Source: Sulfurovum sp.
GTDB taxonomy: Bacteria; Campylobacterota; Campylobacteria; Campylobacterales; Sulfurovaceae
NCBI RefSeq assembly: GCF_015493435.1
Contig: NZ_WGDD01000029.1
Span: 62,001-126,000 of the forward strand
Direction of reading: 5' to 3'
DNA length: 64,000 bases
Shown here: positions 1 through 8,971 of the stretch, in pieces
How positions within the stretch are numbered: the stretch's first letter is position 1
How the letters are laid out: each line of letters opens with the position of its first letter
The notes under the pieces: generated by a model
What the model saw: the letters and a program-made list of their open reading frames with translations, nothing else
What the model was told of the DNA's origin: nothing
Databases searched by the model: none
Made by a program: the position numbers and the translations under genes

Positions 1-740
1 AAATCATAGAGTGTCACAGCCGGTATGGGAACACGTATGCTTTTAGCTTGCATTTTATCCCTTAAATGCGGAAAAAAATAAGCCGTTGCCCGGGCAGCAC
101 TGCTCATAAGGGGAATCGTATTTAGCGTAGCAGATCGTGTTCTGCGTATATCCCGGGAATAGTGTTTGTTGTCAAGCAGGTTTTGATAGCTCGTATAACT
201 GTGATACATACTCATTATAGCCCCCTGTATCCCAAAATGTTTATCCACTATTTGAAACAGTGGGACAATAGCATTTGCAGAACAACTGGAGTTTGAGATT
301 ATGGATTCCCCGTTATAACGCTTATGGTTCACTCCGTAAATATAGGTTGGCATATCATCTGATGCAGGTGCAGACACGATCACTTTTTTTGCCCCATTTT
401 TGATCAAAGGCATATTAGACTCTGCCGTTAAGAACATCCCGCTGCATTGCAGCACCACATCTACCTCGAGTGATCGCATGTCCATCTTCTCAGAATTTGA
501 TTCGGAAAAAAGTTTCACTTCTTTTTCATCCACAAAGAGTGTATTGTCCTCTACTTTTATCGTATATGGCAAGGTAGGGTAAATAGAGTCATATTTTAAA
601 AGATATGCCATCTGTTCATAGCTGTAGAGATCATTAATACCAACCAGTTCCACACTGCTCTCTTCAAGTATGATACGTGCAGCACTTCTGCCTATTCGCC
701 CAAATCCATTGATAAAAATCCGCACTTTCCTCTCATTCAT
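1..740 (-). CDS. gap: Glyceraldehyde-3-phosphate dehydrogenase family protein (3' end cut by window)
   Basis: NAD-dependent oxidation of a phosphorylated aldehyde, most likely glyceraldehyde-3-phosphate. About 246 residues are present and the C-terminus lies outside the window. A Rossmann start (INGFGRIGR, residues 10-18) is followed by GINDLYS and by the catalytic cysteine C153 in NSSCSANA, which differs from the usual NASCTTN. The later RRTRSAT and RVPIPAVTLYD segments also recall erythrose-4-phosphate dehydrogenase, so that activity is an alternative. The start is the ATG at 740. The gene diverges from nrdB across a 159-base gap holding two FNR-type boxes. Confidence 0.85.
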   Translation of the reverse strand, partial: MNERKVRIFINGFGRIGRSAARIILEESSVELVGINDLYSYEQMAYLLKYDSIYPTLPYTIKVEDNTLFVDEKEVKLFSESNSEKMDMRSLEVDVVLQCSGMFLTAESNMPLIKNGAKKVIVSAPASDDMPTYIYGVNHKRYNGESIISNSSCSANAIVPLFQIVDKHFGIQGAIMSMYHSYTSYQNLLDNKHYSRDIRRTRSATLNTIPLMSSAARATAYFFPHLRDKMQAKSIRVPIPAVTLYD

Positions 741-811
741 TATCTCTTCCTTCCCTCTTCTTCACTGCTTTTCTCATAATTCGAGTATAGTCAACAATAT
801 TATTTTTGTTC

Positions 812-842
812 TTGATACTTGTCAAAACTTGACACTTATCAA
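812..842. promoter_or_regulatory. Tandem FNR/CRP-type boxes between gap and nrdB
   Basis: Two 14-bp dyads lie side by side: TTGATACTTGTCAA (812-825) and TTGACACTTATCAA (829-842). Each matches the FNR-family pattern TTGAT-N4-ATCAA with one changed base, and their centres are 17 bp apart. They sit 57 bp before the nrdB start and 71 bp before the divergent gap start, so they could control either or both. Which family member binds is not shown by the sequence. Confidence 0.6.
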
Positions 843-899
843 CGGATTTAAAAATCTAACAGGATAAAATGATAGACTTACACATTACAGGAGAACTTC

Positions 900-1913
900 A
901 TGGATGTCAAACACTATTACAACCCCCACGGTGAAGAGATACTCGACGAAAAGATTTATGGCGGTTCCCCCACGGGATTTGTCGATTTCAACCGTTCCAA
1001 ATACCGATGGGACAGCAATATTTATGACCTGATGAATGCCAACACCTGGTTCCCCAGCGAAGTCAATACTTCTACAGAAAAGAAGAACTTCGAAGGCCTT
1101 ACAGAGAATGAACAGTCCATCTACAAAATGACCTTTGCACAGTTGAGCTTCAACGATTCGGCACAGGAGGAGTACCTCAGCGACTTCAGACGCCTGGCAA
1201 ACAACCGTCTGGTTAAGTCGGTGATCTCCCTTCAGATCATGCAGGAGGTCAACCACTCCAAATCGTATGCGGTACTGCTCGATGCCTGCGGGAATTCCGA
1301 AGAAGTCTTCAACCTGTACAAATATGATGCCGCCCTTAACAAAAAGAACCAGCAGGTTGCCGAACAGTTTGCCAAATATATCGACGGGGGTTCTGCGGAC
1401 AAGATGCTGCTCTCTGCTATGGCAAGTGTGAATCTCGAAGGAATCTACTTCCTGCTCGGTTTCTCCTATATCTACCTGCTGGGAGACAAAGTACCCGGTG
1501 CAAGAGATATGATCAAGTTCATCGCCCGGGACGAACTCAATACACACCTGCCCCTTTTTGCCAACATCTTCAAGACCATACAGAAAGAGAACAATATTGC
1601 GGCATCCACCATAGATGCAGCTTACAGGATGATCGGAGATGCCGTCAAGATCGAATTGGAATACGGACACTACCTTCTCGACCAGTTCCCCATTATGGGA
1701 GTGACGCATGAACTCATGGAGCAGACGGTATACAACTACGCCAATGACCGCCTTAAAAAAATAGGACTCGATCCTGTTTTTGATGAGAGTGCAACAACCT
1801 ATCTTCAGAAACTGGTCACCAAACATCTGGAAATGAACGAAGTCAAAAGCAATTTCTTCGAAAGCAACGTATCGAACTATGCCAAATCAAGCATTGACCT
1901 GAACGACTTCTGA
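900..1913 (+). CDS. nrdB: Class I ribonucleotide reductase, beta subunit
   Basis: Small subunit of ribonucleoside-diphosphate reductase; it houses the dinuclear metal site and the tyrosyl radical used by NrdA to make deoxyribonucleotides in the cytoplasm. In the 337-residue protein the expected metal ligands D86, E116, H119, E180 and E212 are visible, and radical Tyr123 lies in the HSKSY motif with the canonical E-x2-H-x3-Y spacing. The second E/H pair reads RDELNTH, so E212 and H216 are four apart rather than the usual three. nrdA is not adjacent. Its stop overlaps the next start by one base (TGATG), so the two are translationally coupled. Tandem FNR-type boxes lie upstream. Confidence 0.93.
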   Translation: MDVKHYYNPHGEEILDEKIYGGSPTGFVDFNRSKYRWDSNIYDLMNANTWFPSEVNTSTEKKNFEGLTENEQSIYKMTFAQLSFNDSAQEEYLSDFRRLANNRLVKSVISLQIMQEVNHSKSYAVLLDACGNSEEVFNLYKYDAALNKKNQQVAEQFAKYIDGGSADKMLLSAMASVNLEGIYFLLGFSYIYLLGDKVPGARDMIKFIARDELNTHLPLFANIFKTIQKENNIAASTIDAAYRMIGDAVKIELEYGHYLLDQFPIMGVTHELMEQTVYNYANDRLKKIGLDPVFDESATTYLQKLVTKHLEMNEVKSNFFESNVSNYAKSSIDLNDF

Positions 1914-2821
1914 TGATGACACCCGAAGCATTCCTTCCCTACCTCAAATGTGTAGGTACCGGCCCGAAACGAAATCGCGACTTGAGCAAAGAAGAGATGA
2001 AAACCGTTATCCGCGCTTTTCTGAAACAGGAGGTCATTCCCGAACAGATCGCTGCTTTCATGCTGGGCTGGAGGGTCAAAGGAGAAAGTATCGATGAGTT
2101 TGCAGGAGCCATCGAAGTCTTTGACGAATTCATCAAACATGACCCCCTGCCAAACACTATCGAATTTGGCTACCCCTATGACGGCAAAGTAAAGAACCCC
2201 TATCTGCTTCCGCTTACGGCAAAGTATCTCCAGGAACTCGACATCCCGATTTCACTGCATGGCGGATTGCTGCAGCCGGCCAAAGGCGGCATCACGCTCA
2301 AAGAGGTCTGCGACCGTGTCAGCCTGCCCTCCAATGTACATTTCTATGACAGGAAAACATACTTCCCGGAACTCTACACATTCAGTGACATCCGGGAAAA
2401 ACTGGGGCTGCGTTCTTCCTTCAATACCATCGAAAAACTACTGGGCATCACCCAAAGCAATACTGCCATTATCGGAGCATTTCACAAACCTTTCATTGAA
2501 AAGTACATTGCACTCTACAAAGACCGCTATAAGAAACTGATCATCATCAAGGGCAATGAAGGCACACCGGAAATTTTCAGCAAATGCAGTATTACCATTG
2601 TACAGAACGATACAGTGGAAGAGATCAAAGTCGATCCCCGGGAGTTCGGTATTTCCTATCAGAAATCCAGGGAGCCGCTCTCCCTTGAAAAATCCCTGGA
2701 ACGCATACAAAACCCCAGTGACGAACTTCTGAAACTGGCCAAACTCAATGCTGCGGTCATTCATTTTCTGCATCATTCCGACAAGAGTATAAAAGATGTC
2801 TATCATCGTTTAAAACCCTGA
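1913..2821 (+). CDS. TrpD2/YbiB-like glycosyltransferase-3 family protein
   Basis: The 302-residue protein resembles anthranilate phosphoribosyltransferase (TrpD), and more closely the TrpD2/YbiB branch. An N-terminal helical bundle (about 1-75, with LSKEEM and GWRVKGES) is followed by a nucleoside-phosphoribosyl-type domain with SLHGG near residue 115. The GTGGD PRPP loop of true TrpD is replaced by GTGPKRN at the N-terminus, so anthranilate transferase activity is doubtful. Some YbiB proteins bind nucleic acid rather than catalyse. It is coupled to nrdB by a one-base overlap, which suggests a link to nucleotide metabolism. The family call is firm; the function is unknown. Confidence 0.75.
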   Translation: MMTPEAFLPYLKCVGTGPKRNRDLSKEEMKTVIRAFLKQEVIPEQIAAFMLGWRVKGESIDEFAGAIEVFDEFIKHDPLPNTIEFGYPYDGKVKNPYLLPLTAKYLQELDIPISLHGGLLQPAKGGITLKEVCDRVSLPSNVHFYDRKTYFPELYTFSDIREKLGLRSSFNTIEKLLGITQSNTAIIGAFHKPFIEKYIALYKDRYKKLIIIKGNEGTPEIFSKCSITIVQNDTVEEIKVDPREFGISYQKSREPLSLEKSLERIQNPSDELLKLAKLNAAVIHFLHHSDKSIKDVYHRLKP

Positions 2822-2905
2822 ATTTCCATTTCGGGATTTAGCTTACAGCAAACTGTGAGCATTTTATTCTATAATACTTTAATCTCTGACCTCAAAGGAA
2901 ACATC

Positions 2906-3304
2906 ATGGAACAATTCAATCGTTACTTTTTAGACACCATTAAAAACAGGTATGCCCAATTTGGCGGCAGGGCTTCGCGCAGTGAATTTTGGTACTTTAC
3001 ACTTTTTTATTTCCTTGCCGACATTGTTGCTGCTGTCATCGATGCGTTTGTCCTGGGCCCTATACTGGGCATGACACCGGAACAAGTCTCGCAAGGCGGT
3101 TATTTACAAATGATTCTGGTACTGGGACTGTTCATTCCTTCCATTGCGTTAGCTGTCAGAAGGCTGCATGACATCGGTAAAAGCGGATGGTGGTACTTGC
3201 TTGTATTCATCCCTTTTATTGGATGGGTTGTACTGATTTACTTCTATGTACTGGACTCTCAGCCGGGAACAAACGAGTACGGAGAAAACCCTAAAGGGTT
3301 CTGA
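2906..3304 (+). CDS. DUF805 membrane protein
   Basis: A 132-residue inner-membrane protein of unknown function. It has the DUF805 hallmarks: an N-terminal soluble stretch with GRASRSEFWYF, several membrane helices, the RRLHDIGKSGWWYLL motif near residue 90, and a polar tail ending PGTNEYGENPKGF. The ATG at 2906 is chosen because AAAGGA precedes it at normal spacing; an upstream GTG at 2855 lacks a ribosome site. It stands alone, convergent with the thioredoxin-like gene. Confidence 0.82.
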   Translation: MEQFNRYFLDTIKNRYAQFGGRASRSEFWYFTLFYFLADIVAAVIDAFVLGPILGMTPEQVSQGGYLQMILVLGLFIPSIALAVRRLHDIGKSGWWYLLVFIPFIGWVVLIYFYVLDSQPGTNEYGENPKGF

Positions 3305-3368
3305 TCCTTCCCTGCTCTTTGTCTTTGGAGAGCAGATCAATACATGCAGGCTGTTGCTTTCATCTGCT

Positions 3369-3779
3369 TCAATCCAAAATTTCATTCAAATATTTTTCCA
3401 CTGCTTCCCCGTTGATCTCTTGGCCGTATAAAGGCTGTTTGAATATAATCTCTTTCCTGCTGTCAACAAAAAAAAGTGTAGGAAAAACCGTTGTGTAGTA
3501 CATCTCTGACGGGTAGGAAGCTTCCCCTTCGTAAGTCACAATCACCGCAACCGTCTTCTTGTTGATAGTCTTCACATATTTCCGGTTCATAAAAACTGTT
3601 TTAATGATATGGTTTGAATCGGGTGAGTTTTGTTTCAGAACAAGTACAAGCAGGGGCTTATGTGCTTTTAACGCTCTTGCATGAGCCGTGTCGTAGTCAC
3701 CCAGCCAATGTACAAAATCGGCTGACAGGAAAAGAGGGATCAGCCAAAGCCAAAGAAGCTTTAACGGCTGTATGTGCAT
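3369..3779 (-). CDS. Exported thioredoxin-fold protein lacking CXXC
   Basis: A 136-residue protein with an N-terminal signal segment (LKLLWLWLIPLFLSA) and a thioredoxin-like body: a helix of the Trx core, VAVIVTYEG, and the cis-proline region TVFPTLFFVDSRKEIIF. Where a redox protein would carry CXXC it reads NSPDSN, so thiol-disulfide catalysis is unlikely. It lies three bases after the NirF-like gene and is probably co-transcribed with it, which hints at a periplasmic chaperone or heme-handling role. That role is inference from position only. Confidence 0.7.
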   Translation of the reverse strand: MHIQPLKLLWLWLIPLFLSADFVHWLGDYDTAHARALKAHKPLLVLVLKQNSPDSNHIIKTVFMNRKYVKTINKKTVAVIVTYEGEASYPSEMYYTTVFPTLFFVDSRKEIIFKQPLYGQEINGEAVEKYLNEILD

Positions 3780-3782
3780 ATG

Positions 3783-4883
3783 CTATTTTTTCTTTTTGGA
3801 CTCATAGAGGAAAATACCGGAAGGATGTTCTATCTGGAAGATATCGCGCTCAAGCTTCCAGTTCCGTGTATCGATCACGCTGACCTGATTGGCATCATTT
3901 ACTGAAACGTAAAGATCAGGGTACTCTTTTGACCATCTCACATGCAGTACTTTTCCCGGGAAGGTGAATGTTTTGATGATCTTGAGTGTTTTGGTATCAA
4001 TAATCTGGATCGTCGGAAAATTTTTGCCGGAAAACGTTACGGCAAGGTATTTCTGGTCAGGACTCAACGAGGTAAAGACAGGCAAACCTTTGACATCTAT
4101 ATTCTTGATGAAATGGAATTTCTTGTCATACACAAGTACTTTGTTGTCTCCTACTGCCGGAATGAATGTTTTGTCATGGCTGAGACTCCAGAAACCGAAA
4201 TGCGGTACTTTCAGTACCGGCTTGTTGCCTTCGGCTGTTACTTTGATCAGTTTATATTTCATCGTATCAAGATTGATCACACCGAAGCCTTTTGTCAGAA
4301 AGAACCCTACGATGTAGGTATGCCCCTGTATCATAGCATCAAAAGGCATTTTTCCGACATTGAACTCTTTGAATATTTTGAATTTCGGCAAACCTTTTCC
4401 CTGGTTTTCATTTTTCAGGACAGCTACTTTGTCATTGTCCATCTCTGCAAAAATGATCATATTCTTATAGATTTTGATACCCACATTTTTTGAACCTGTC
4501 ACGATCTTCTGTATCGGTTTGAGATCACGGGTAAGGATATCGACCGATTTGTCATCATAATTGGCCACAGCCACATAATTCTTCCCTATTACGAATCCGA
4601 TGGCAGATTTGCTTGTTTTATACTCTGCTTCTTTCTTTTCCGTCTTGGGATCGAACTTTACCACATATCCGTCACGACTGATCAGATAGGCATCTTTGCC
4701 GGCAAACTTGATGATACCGTGGTTCATATTGTGCATGTGCCTCATATGCCGTTTGGCAAGTCCGTCTTCTATGACAGCCACAGACTCATTCTCCCGTTCC
4801 ACCACAAAGTACTTCTCTTTCGCACTCAGTGTCATGGTAAAAAATGTTGTACCCAAAAGCAGCACAGACAGTAAAACTTTCAT
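3783..4883 (-). CDS. NirF-like heme d1 / YncE-type beta-propeller protein
   Basis: A 366-residue periplasmic protein with a signal peptide (cleavage near LSA-KEKYF) followed by repeated propeller blades such as YVVKFDPKTEKKEAEY and IQIIDTKTLKIIKTF. The pattern fits the cytochrome-d1-domain/NirF group that acts in heme d1 biosynthesis for NirS. A methionine- and histidine-rich stretch (MRHMHNMNHG, about residues 46-55) could bind metal or heme. It is encoded 4 kb from nirS. An FNR-like dyad lies 56 bp upstream of the start. A general YncE-like propeller is the alternative. Confidence 0.65.
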   Translation of the reverse strand: MKVLLSVLLLGTTFFTMTLSAKEKYFVVERENESVAVIEDGLAKRHMRHMHNMNHGIIKFAGKDAYLISRDGYVVKFDPKTEKKEAEYKTSKSAIGFVIGKNYVAVANYDDKSVDILTRDLKPIQKIVTGSKNVGIKIYKNMIIFAEMDNDKVAVLKNENQGKGLPKFKIFKEFNVGKMPFDAMIQGHTYIVGFFLTKGFGVINLDTMKYKLIKVTAEGNKPVLKVPHFGFWSLSHDKTFIPAVGDNKVLVYDKKFHFIKNIDVKGLPVFTSLSPDQKYLAVTFSGKNFPTIQIIDTKTLKIIKTFTFPGKVLHVRWSKEYPDLYVSVNDANQVSVIDTRNWKLERDIFQIEHPSGIFLYESKKKK

Positions 4884-4938
4884 TCATTTATCCTTCATGT
4901 GTTATTTGGCACTATTGTACTCAAAAAGATATAACAGC

Positions 4939-4952
4939 TCGACATATGTCAA
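4939..4952. promoter_or_regulatory. FNR-like dyad upstream of the NirF-like gene
   Basis: TCGACATATGTCAA contains the perfect palindrome GACATATGTC and fits an FNR/NNR-type site with one imperfect outer base. It lies between the end of trkH and the start of the NirF-like gene, 56 bp from the latter. Support comes mainly from similar boxes at the nor-nir and pet units. Confidence 0.4.
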
Positions 4953-4953
4953 A

Positions 4954-6408
4954 TTAAAACTTTTTCCAAAAGCTTCTGCTGAAGAGCAGAAAGACTGTAT
5001 AGAATTCAAGTCTTCCGATGATCATGGCAAACGAAAGTATCACTTTGTCCACATCAGCAAAAAAAGCATAATTATGCGCCGGACCGGTCAGGGAAAACCC
5101 CGGACCGATATTCCCCACCGTTGCCAATGCCGTCGAGATCGCCGTCAAAGCATCAAATCCCCTGGCAAAGAGATAAAGTGTTACGAACATATTGGTCATG
5201 ATAAAAAGAAAAATAAACCCTGTGGTCGAACTGATGATTTGCCCCGAAATCTTCTGTCCGTCAATAAAAACCCCTATAATAGCACTGGGGTGCAGGGTTT
5301 TTTTCATCTGCAGCGCAAGGTTTTTGAACAAAACAATATAACGGATCACTTTGACACCGCCCGCAGTCGAACCGGCATTGCCGCCTACAAGCATGGCTAT
5401 AAAAATGATACTGACAGCAATAGGCCCCCACTGCTCATAATTGAGTGTGGCAAACCCCGTGGTCGTCAGTACCGAAGCGATCGTGAAAAACGAATGGGTG
5501 AAGCCGTGAAAAACCGTATCATGGTCAAAGAACATGTCTACACTGCTCAGAAGCAGAGAAAGCACCACAAAGATCAGCAGATACACCAGGACTTCTTCGC
5601 GTTTGTATCCCCCGCTGTCTCCCGTACTCAGAAATTTAAGATGTGCCAGAAAGTTGATGCCCGAAATCAGCATGAAAAAGGTGGTAATCCAAATGATCAG
5701 GTCGGAATGGTAATACCCCAAAGAAGCATTTTTGGTTGAAAAGCCCCCGGTAGAGATGGTTGAGAAGGCATGATTGACCGCATCAAACACTGTCATGCCC
5801 GACATTTTCAAGGCAATGGCATCAAGCACGGTAAAAAGCAGATAGACCCCCCAGAGTCTGAGAGCCGTATCTTTGACCTTGGGCGTGATCTTCTCCATTT
5901 TAATACCCGTGGATTCTGCTTTGAAAAGTGCCATCGAGCCACTCGGGTTGATAAGTGAAAAAAGCCCTACGCCAAGAACAATAATACCCATACCTCCCAG
6001 CCAGTGTGTAAGGCTTCTGAGATAGAGTATTGCTTTGGGCAGTGATTCTATATCAGTATAGATCGTTGCACCTGTTGTGGTAAAACCGCTGATCGATTCA
6101 AAAAAAGCATCTGCCGGCGTCACATGAGTATACAGCAGCAGCGGTATTGCACCGGCAACACCGAGCAGTATCCAGATAAGATTGACAGAGAGGATGCCCC
6201 CCTTGATGCTCAGCTTCATCGTATGCCCCCTCAGCAGTAAAAAAGGAATGGCATTAAAAAGGAACAAACCTGCGTCAAACATAAGAAATGCCGACATGTC
6301 TTCATGATAGATCCACCCGACAACAATGGCACTGAACAGGAACAGGCTCAGGGCAACCCCTATGACAGAGACAAATTTGACAATATTTTTTAAAGCGTGT
6401 ATATCCAC
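4954..6408 (-). CDS. trkH: Trk system potassium uptake protein, membrane subunit
   Basis: K+-translocating subunit of the Trk/Ktr family in the inner membrane. The 484-residue protein has many membrane helices and the four pore-loop signatures, seen as SGFTTTGATIY, STISTGGFST, SVLTTTGFATLN and ALATVGNIGPG. It begins with a GTG at 6408, inside the last 19 bases of trkA, so translation is coupled. TrkA supplies the nucleotide-gated control. The paired order trkA-trkH is common. Confidence 0.93.
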   Translation of the reverse strand: MDIHALKNIVKFVSVIGVALSLFLFSAIVVGWIYHEDMSAFLMFDAGLFLFNAIPFLLLRGHTMKLSIKGGILSVNLIWILLGVAGAIPLLLYTHVTPADAFFESISGFTTTGATIYTDIESLPKAILYLRSLTHWLGGMGIIVLGVGLFSLINPSGSMALFKAESTGIKMEKITPKVKDTALRLWGVYLLFTVLDAIALKMSGMTVFDAVNHAFSTISTGGFSTKNASLGYYHSDLIIWITTFFMLISGINFLAHLKFLSTGDSGGYKREEVLVYLLIFVVLSLLLSSVDMFFDHDTVFHGFTHSFFTIASVLTTTGFATLNYEQWGPIAVSIIFIAMLVGGNAGSTAGGVKVIRYIVLFKNLALQMKKTLHPSAIIGVFIDGQKISGQIISSTTGFIFLFIMTNMFVTLYLFARGFDALTAISTALATVGNIGPGFSLTGPAHNYAFFADVDKVILSFAMIIGRLEFYTVFLLFSRSFWKKF

Positions 6409-7715
6409 TGCTGTATCTCTTCTTTCTCTTCAATTTTTCCAAATACGACAAGAATATCACCCTGTTCGACCGTTTCTATTTCATTAAGCATGTACTGGGT
6501 TTCTTCTCTCAAAAGCATAGAAATGGTACGTATGGCATCCGGTGCTTTGATGCTACGCCCTATCAGTGCAGATGCAGCATAAATCTTGCGCATGAACAAC
6601 ACACCTCTCCCTCCGCAGAAATGTCTTTGTGTTACAATGGAACTTGAAGAAATATTTTCCAAAATGGCATAATGTGCTCCTGCTTTGCTTCCCCTGACCA
6701 CCACTATACCCAGCTTATGCATCAAATTGTAGTAATCTTTGTCATTGTTCACCGCAACCACTTTTTCAACACCGTACTCTTTTGCTTCGATACATTTGAC
6801 AATATTTTTTTCATCATTCTGTCCTGCCGCTATGATCATATCTGCACTTTTGAGCCCCTCCTCCTCGAAAAGACGATGATCTTCATACGCAGAATTGATC
6901 ACCGTTACCTTTCCCTGCAGAAAGTTTGAAGCTGTTTGGCAGTGTGCAAGATCTTTTTCAATCATTTTGATTTCCAGATTCTTATCGAGCAATGCTTTGG
7001 CAATCTTCTGTGCCAGAGTATTGGCGCCGAAGATCACAACTCTTTTAATGGAAGTAGGCATTTTTGTATCAAATTTTTCAGAAAGCGCTTCAATGTCATC
7101 AACGCGGCCGAAAAGATAGACAAGGTCATCCTGGTGTATTTCATCATCCATAGAGGGAATAAAAAAAGCTTTTTCCCTTTCTATTCCGACGACAGAAACG
7201 TGTCCGTTGCTGAACTCACCTGCACGATACAGGACTTCGCTGTCATACTGTACCCTGATGGAAATCATTTTGTGTTTCGTCTGATGAAAAGTTTTCACAT
7301 TGTTCGCCCGGGGGAAGGTAAAAAGCGATTTGATCTTGTTTGCTGTTGTGATATCGGGGAAAACAGCATAGTCAATGGCAAGTTTGTCGATCACCCGGCT
7401 TGTAAGAAAACCGTCATTTTTCAGCCTGATGATCTTTCGATCGACCTCTACCACATCTTCTACGATCAGTGTGGAAAGCAGATTCGCTTCATCCGAATCG
7501 GTCACAGCAATAAAAAGATCTACGCTGTCAAAGTTGAAAGACTGGTATGTTTTGGGATTTTCTATATCTCCATGCAGTACCATAATGTCTATATCTTCGT
7601 CCAGCTTGTTCAGTTTGCTGATATCTTTGTCTATAACGATCACATTGTGTTTGTAGGAAAGTGTCTGGGCAAGAGAATATCCTACCGTTCCCGCACCTGC
7701 TATCATAATATCCAT
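6390..7715 (-). CDS. trkA: Trk system potassium uptake protein, NAD-binding regulatory subunit
   Basis: Cytoplasmic gating subunit for TrkH. The 441 residues hold two RCK units: an N-terminal Rossmann fold (MIAGAGTVGYSLAQ, VIVIDKD) with its TrkA-C domain near 130-215, and a second Rossmann (RVVIFGANTLAQKIAKALLDK) from about 225 with its own TrkA-C domain. Length fits full-length TrkA. It is the first gene of a two-gene unit with trkH and lies 43 bases downstream of the five-heme cytochrome gene. Confidence 0.93.
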   Translation of the reverse strand: MDIMIAGAGTVGYSLAQTLSYKHNVIVIDKDISKLNKLDEDIDIMVLHGDIENPKTYQSFNFDSVDLFIAVTDSDEANLLSTLIVEDVVEVDRKIIRLKNDGFLTSRVIDKLAIDYAVFPDITTANKIKSLFTFPRANNVKTFHQTKHKMISIRVQYDSEVLYRAGEFSNGHVSVVGIEREKAFFIPSMDDEIHQDDLVYLFGRVDDIEALSEKFDTKMPTSIKRVVIFGANTLAQKIAKALLDKNLEIKMIEKDLAHCQTASNFLQGKVTVINSAYEDHRLFEEEGLKSADMIIAAGQNDEKNIVKCIEAKEYGVEKVVAVNNDKDYYNLMHKLGIVVVRGSKAGAHYAILENISSSSIVTQRHFCGGRGVLFMRKIYAASALIGRSIKAPDAIRTISMLLREETQYMLNEIETVEQGDILVVFGKIEEKEEIQQWIYTL

Positions 7716-7758
7716 AATATAGATTCCTTTGTTTAAAGACAGAGAAAAGATTACTCTT

Positions 7759-8880
7759 TTATAACTTTAATATTTCTTGTTTCATGAGCTGAGGCTCTAC
7801 CAGTAATCTGTTTTTCAAATCGATCACCCTGGCACAGTCACTCTTTGCCAGGCGGACATAGAGTGACACGACAATCCTGTCTCCTTTTTTCAGGGGAGGC
7901 ATATCGTAAATCAGTGTTTGCTTTTCTTTGCTGTCAAGGTTGTGTACACTGCCTTGCGTAGCCGTTGCCGGAATAACGATCTTTTTTCCGTTTTTTTTGA
8001 AACTGTAGGCAAAGTATCCCTGGGCATCTTCTTTCGGTGATTTCCTGTAGTTTTTCCAAATACATTTTCCGTCTCTCAAGACTTCTATTTTCAGAAATTT
8101 TGCCCGTGCTGGCTGGATGATGAGCGGGTGCCCCATTTTATTGGCAAGTACAACAGTGAGTTTTCGGTGTTTTACAGAAATATTGATATCAACCCCTGTT
8201 TTTCTGAATGCTTTGTCATGAATGCCGAGAAATTTGTGGCTGGCATGGTGCCCTCTGGCCCTTTTGTCCATTTTCTCCGCCCCGCCCTCCGTTTCCGGCA
8301 TATGGCATTTGATACATCCCAGACTGTTCTGATTTTCTTTCATTGCCCGGAAAATAGTGACATTGTTGTCATTGAGTTTATGGGAGTGACACCCCATACA
8401 GACTTTTTTTGCATACACAGGGTTGGAAGCCGAAGAATGCTTATCGCTTTCGTCGGGATGATTCAGTCTTCCGTACAGTGTGGGTTTGTAATGTTCTGCC
8501 TGTCTCGCTTTGGTATTGATATTGAATTTGTGTGCTTTTTTAACATAGGCGATCGTATGACAAAAATAACAGCTTATCGCATCTGTCTGGGTCACATTGT
8601 TTTTGTCCGGCCTTGCCTTGCCTGACAGCAGTGCTTTCAAATTGTCAGCCATCGGCATATGGCAGGTGGCACATTCATACTTTTTCCTGCTGGCGGCATT
8701 AGCGACTTTCCTGTGCAGCTCATCGTTGAAATAACTTTTGGAATGCATGGAACCTTGGTATTCATTGTAAATACCTTCATGACACTCTTTACAGGAATGG
8801 TTGTCGAGGTATTTTGCCTCAAGCGTTGTAAAAAGGAGGGGAAACAGAAAAAAGAGTTGCAGATAAAATAAACGGTTCAT
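7759..8880 (-). CDS. Periplasmic five-heme cytochrome c
   Basis: A 373-residue exported multiheme cytochrome. After the signal peptide (to about residue 22) five CXXCH sites are visible at C30-H34, C70-H74, C104-H108, C161-H165 and C189-H193, followed by a heme-free beta-rich domain (about 225-373). The arrangement recalls cytochrome c554-type proteins. The ATG at 8880 is chosen because it opens a signal peptide and has AAAGAGA before it; a start at 9003 would overlap the nirS 3' end and add a non-signal leader. It follows nirS by 91 bases, so a role in electron delivery to, or product handling from, nitrite reduction is plausible but unproven. Confidence 0.82.
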   Translation of the reverse strand: MNRLFYLQLFFLFPLLFTTLEAKYLDNHSCKECHEGIYNEYQGSMHSKSYFNDELHRKVANAASRKKYECATCHMPMADNLKALLSGKARPDKNNVTQTDAISCYFCHTIAYVKKAHKFNINTKARQAEHYKPTLYGRLNHPDESDKHSSASNPVYAKKVCMGCHSHKLNDNNVTIFRAMKENQNSLGCIKCHMPETEGGAEKMDKRARGHHASHKFLGIHDKAFRKTGVDINISVKHRKLTVVLANKMGHPLIIQPARAKFLKIEVLRDGKCIWKNYRKSPKEDAQGYFAYSFKKNGKKIVIPATATQGSVHNLDSKEKQTLIYDMPPLKKGDRIVVSLYVRLAKSDCARVIDLKNRLLVEPQLMKQEILKL

Positions 8881-8971
8881 AGTTTCTCTTTGGTAGCTTA
8901 TGGGGATCATTTTTAAATGACCCCCATAAACAACCACCCTCTTCCAAAAAGGAAGAAGAGCGATATTCCCA

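Noticed and set aside
885-1826. A 313-codon open frame opposite nrdB
   Set aside because: Composition is unlike a real protein and it lies fully within nrdB, whose metal ligands and radical tyrosine are intact.
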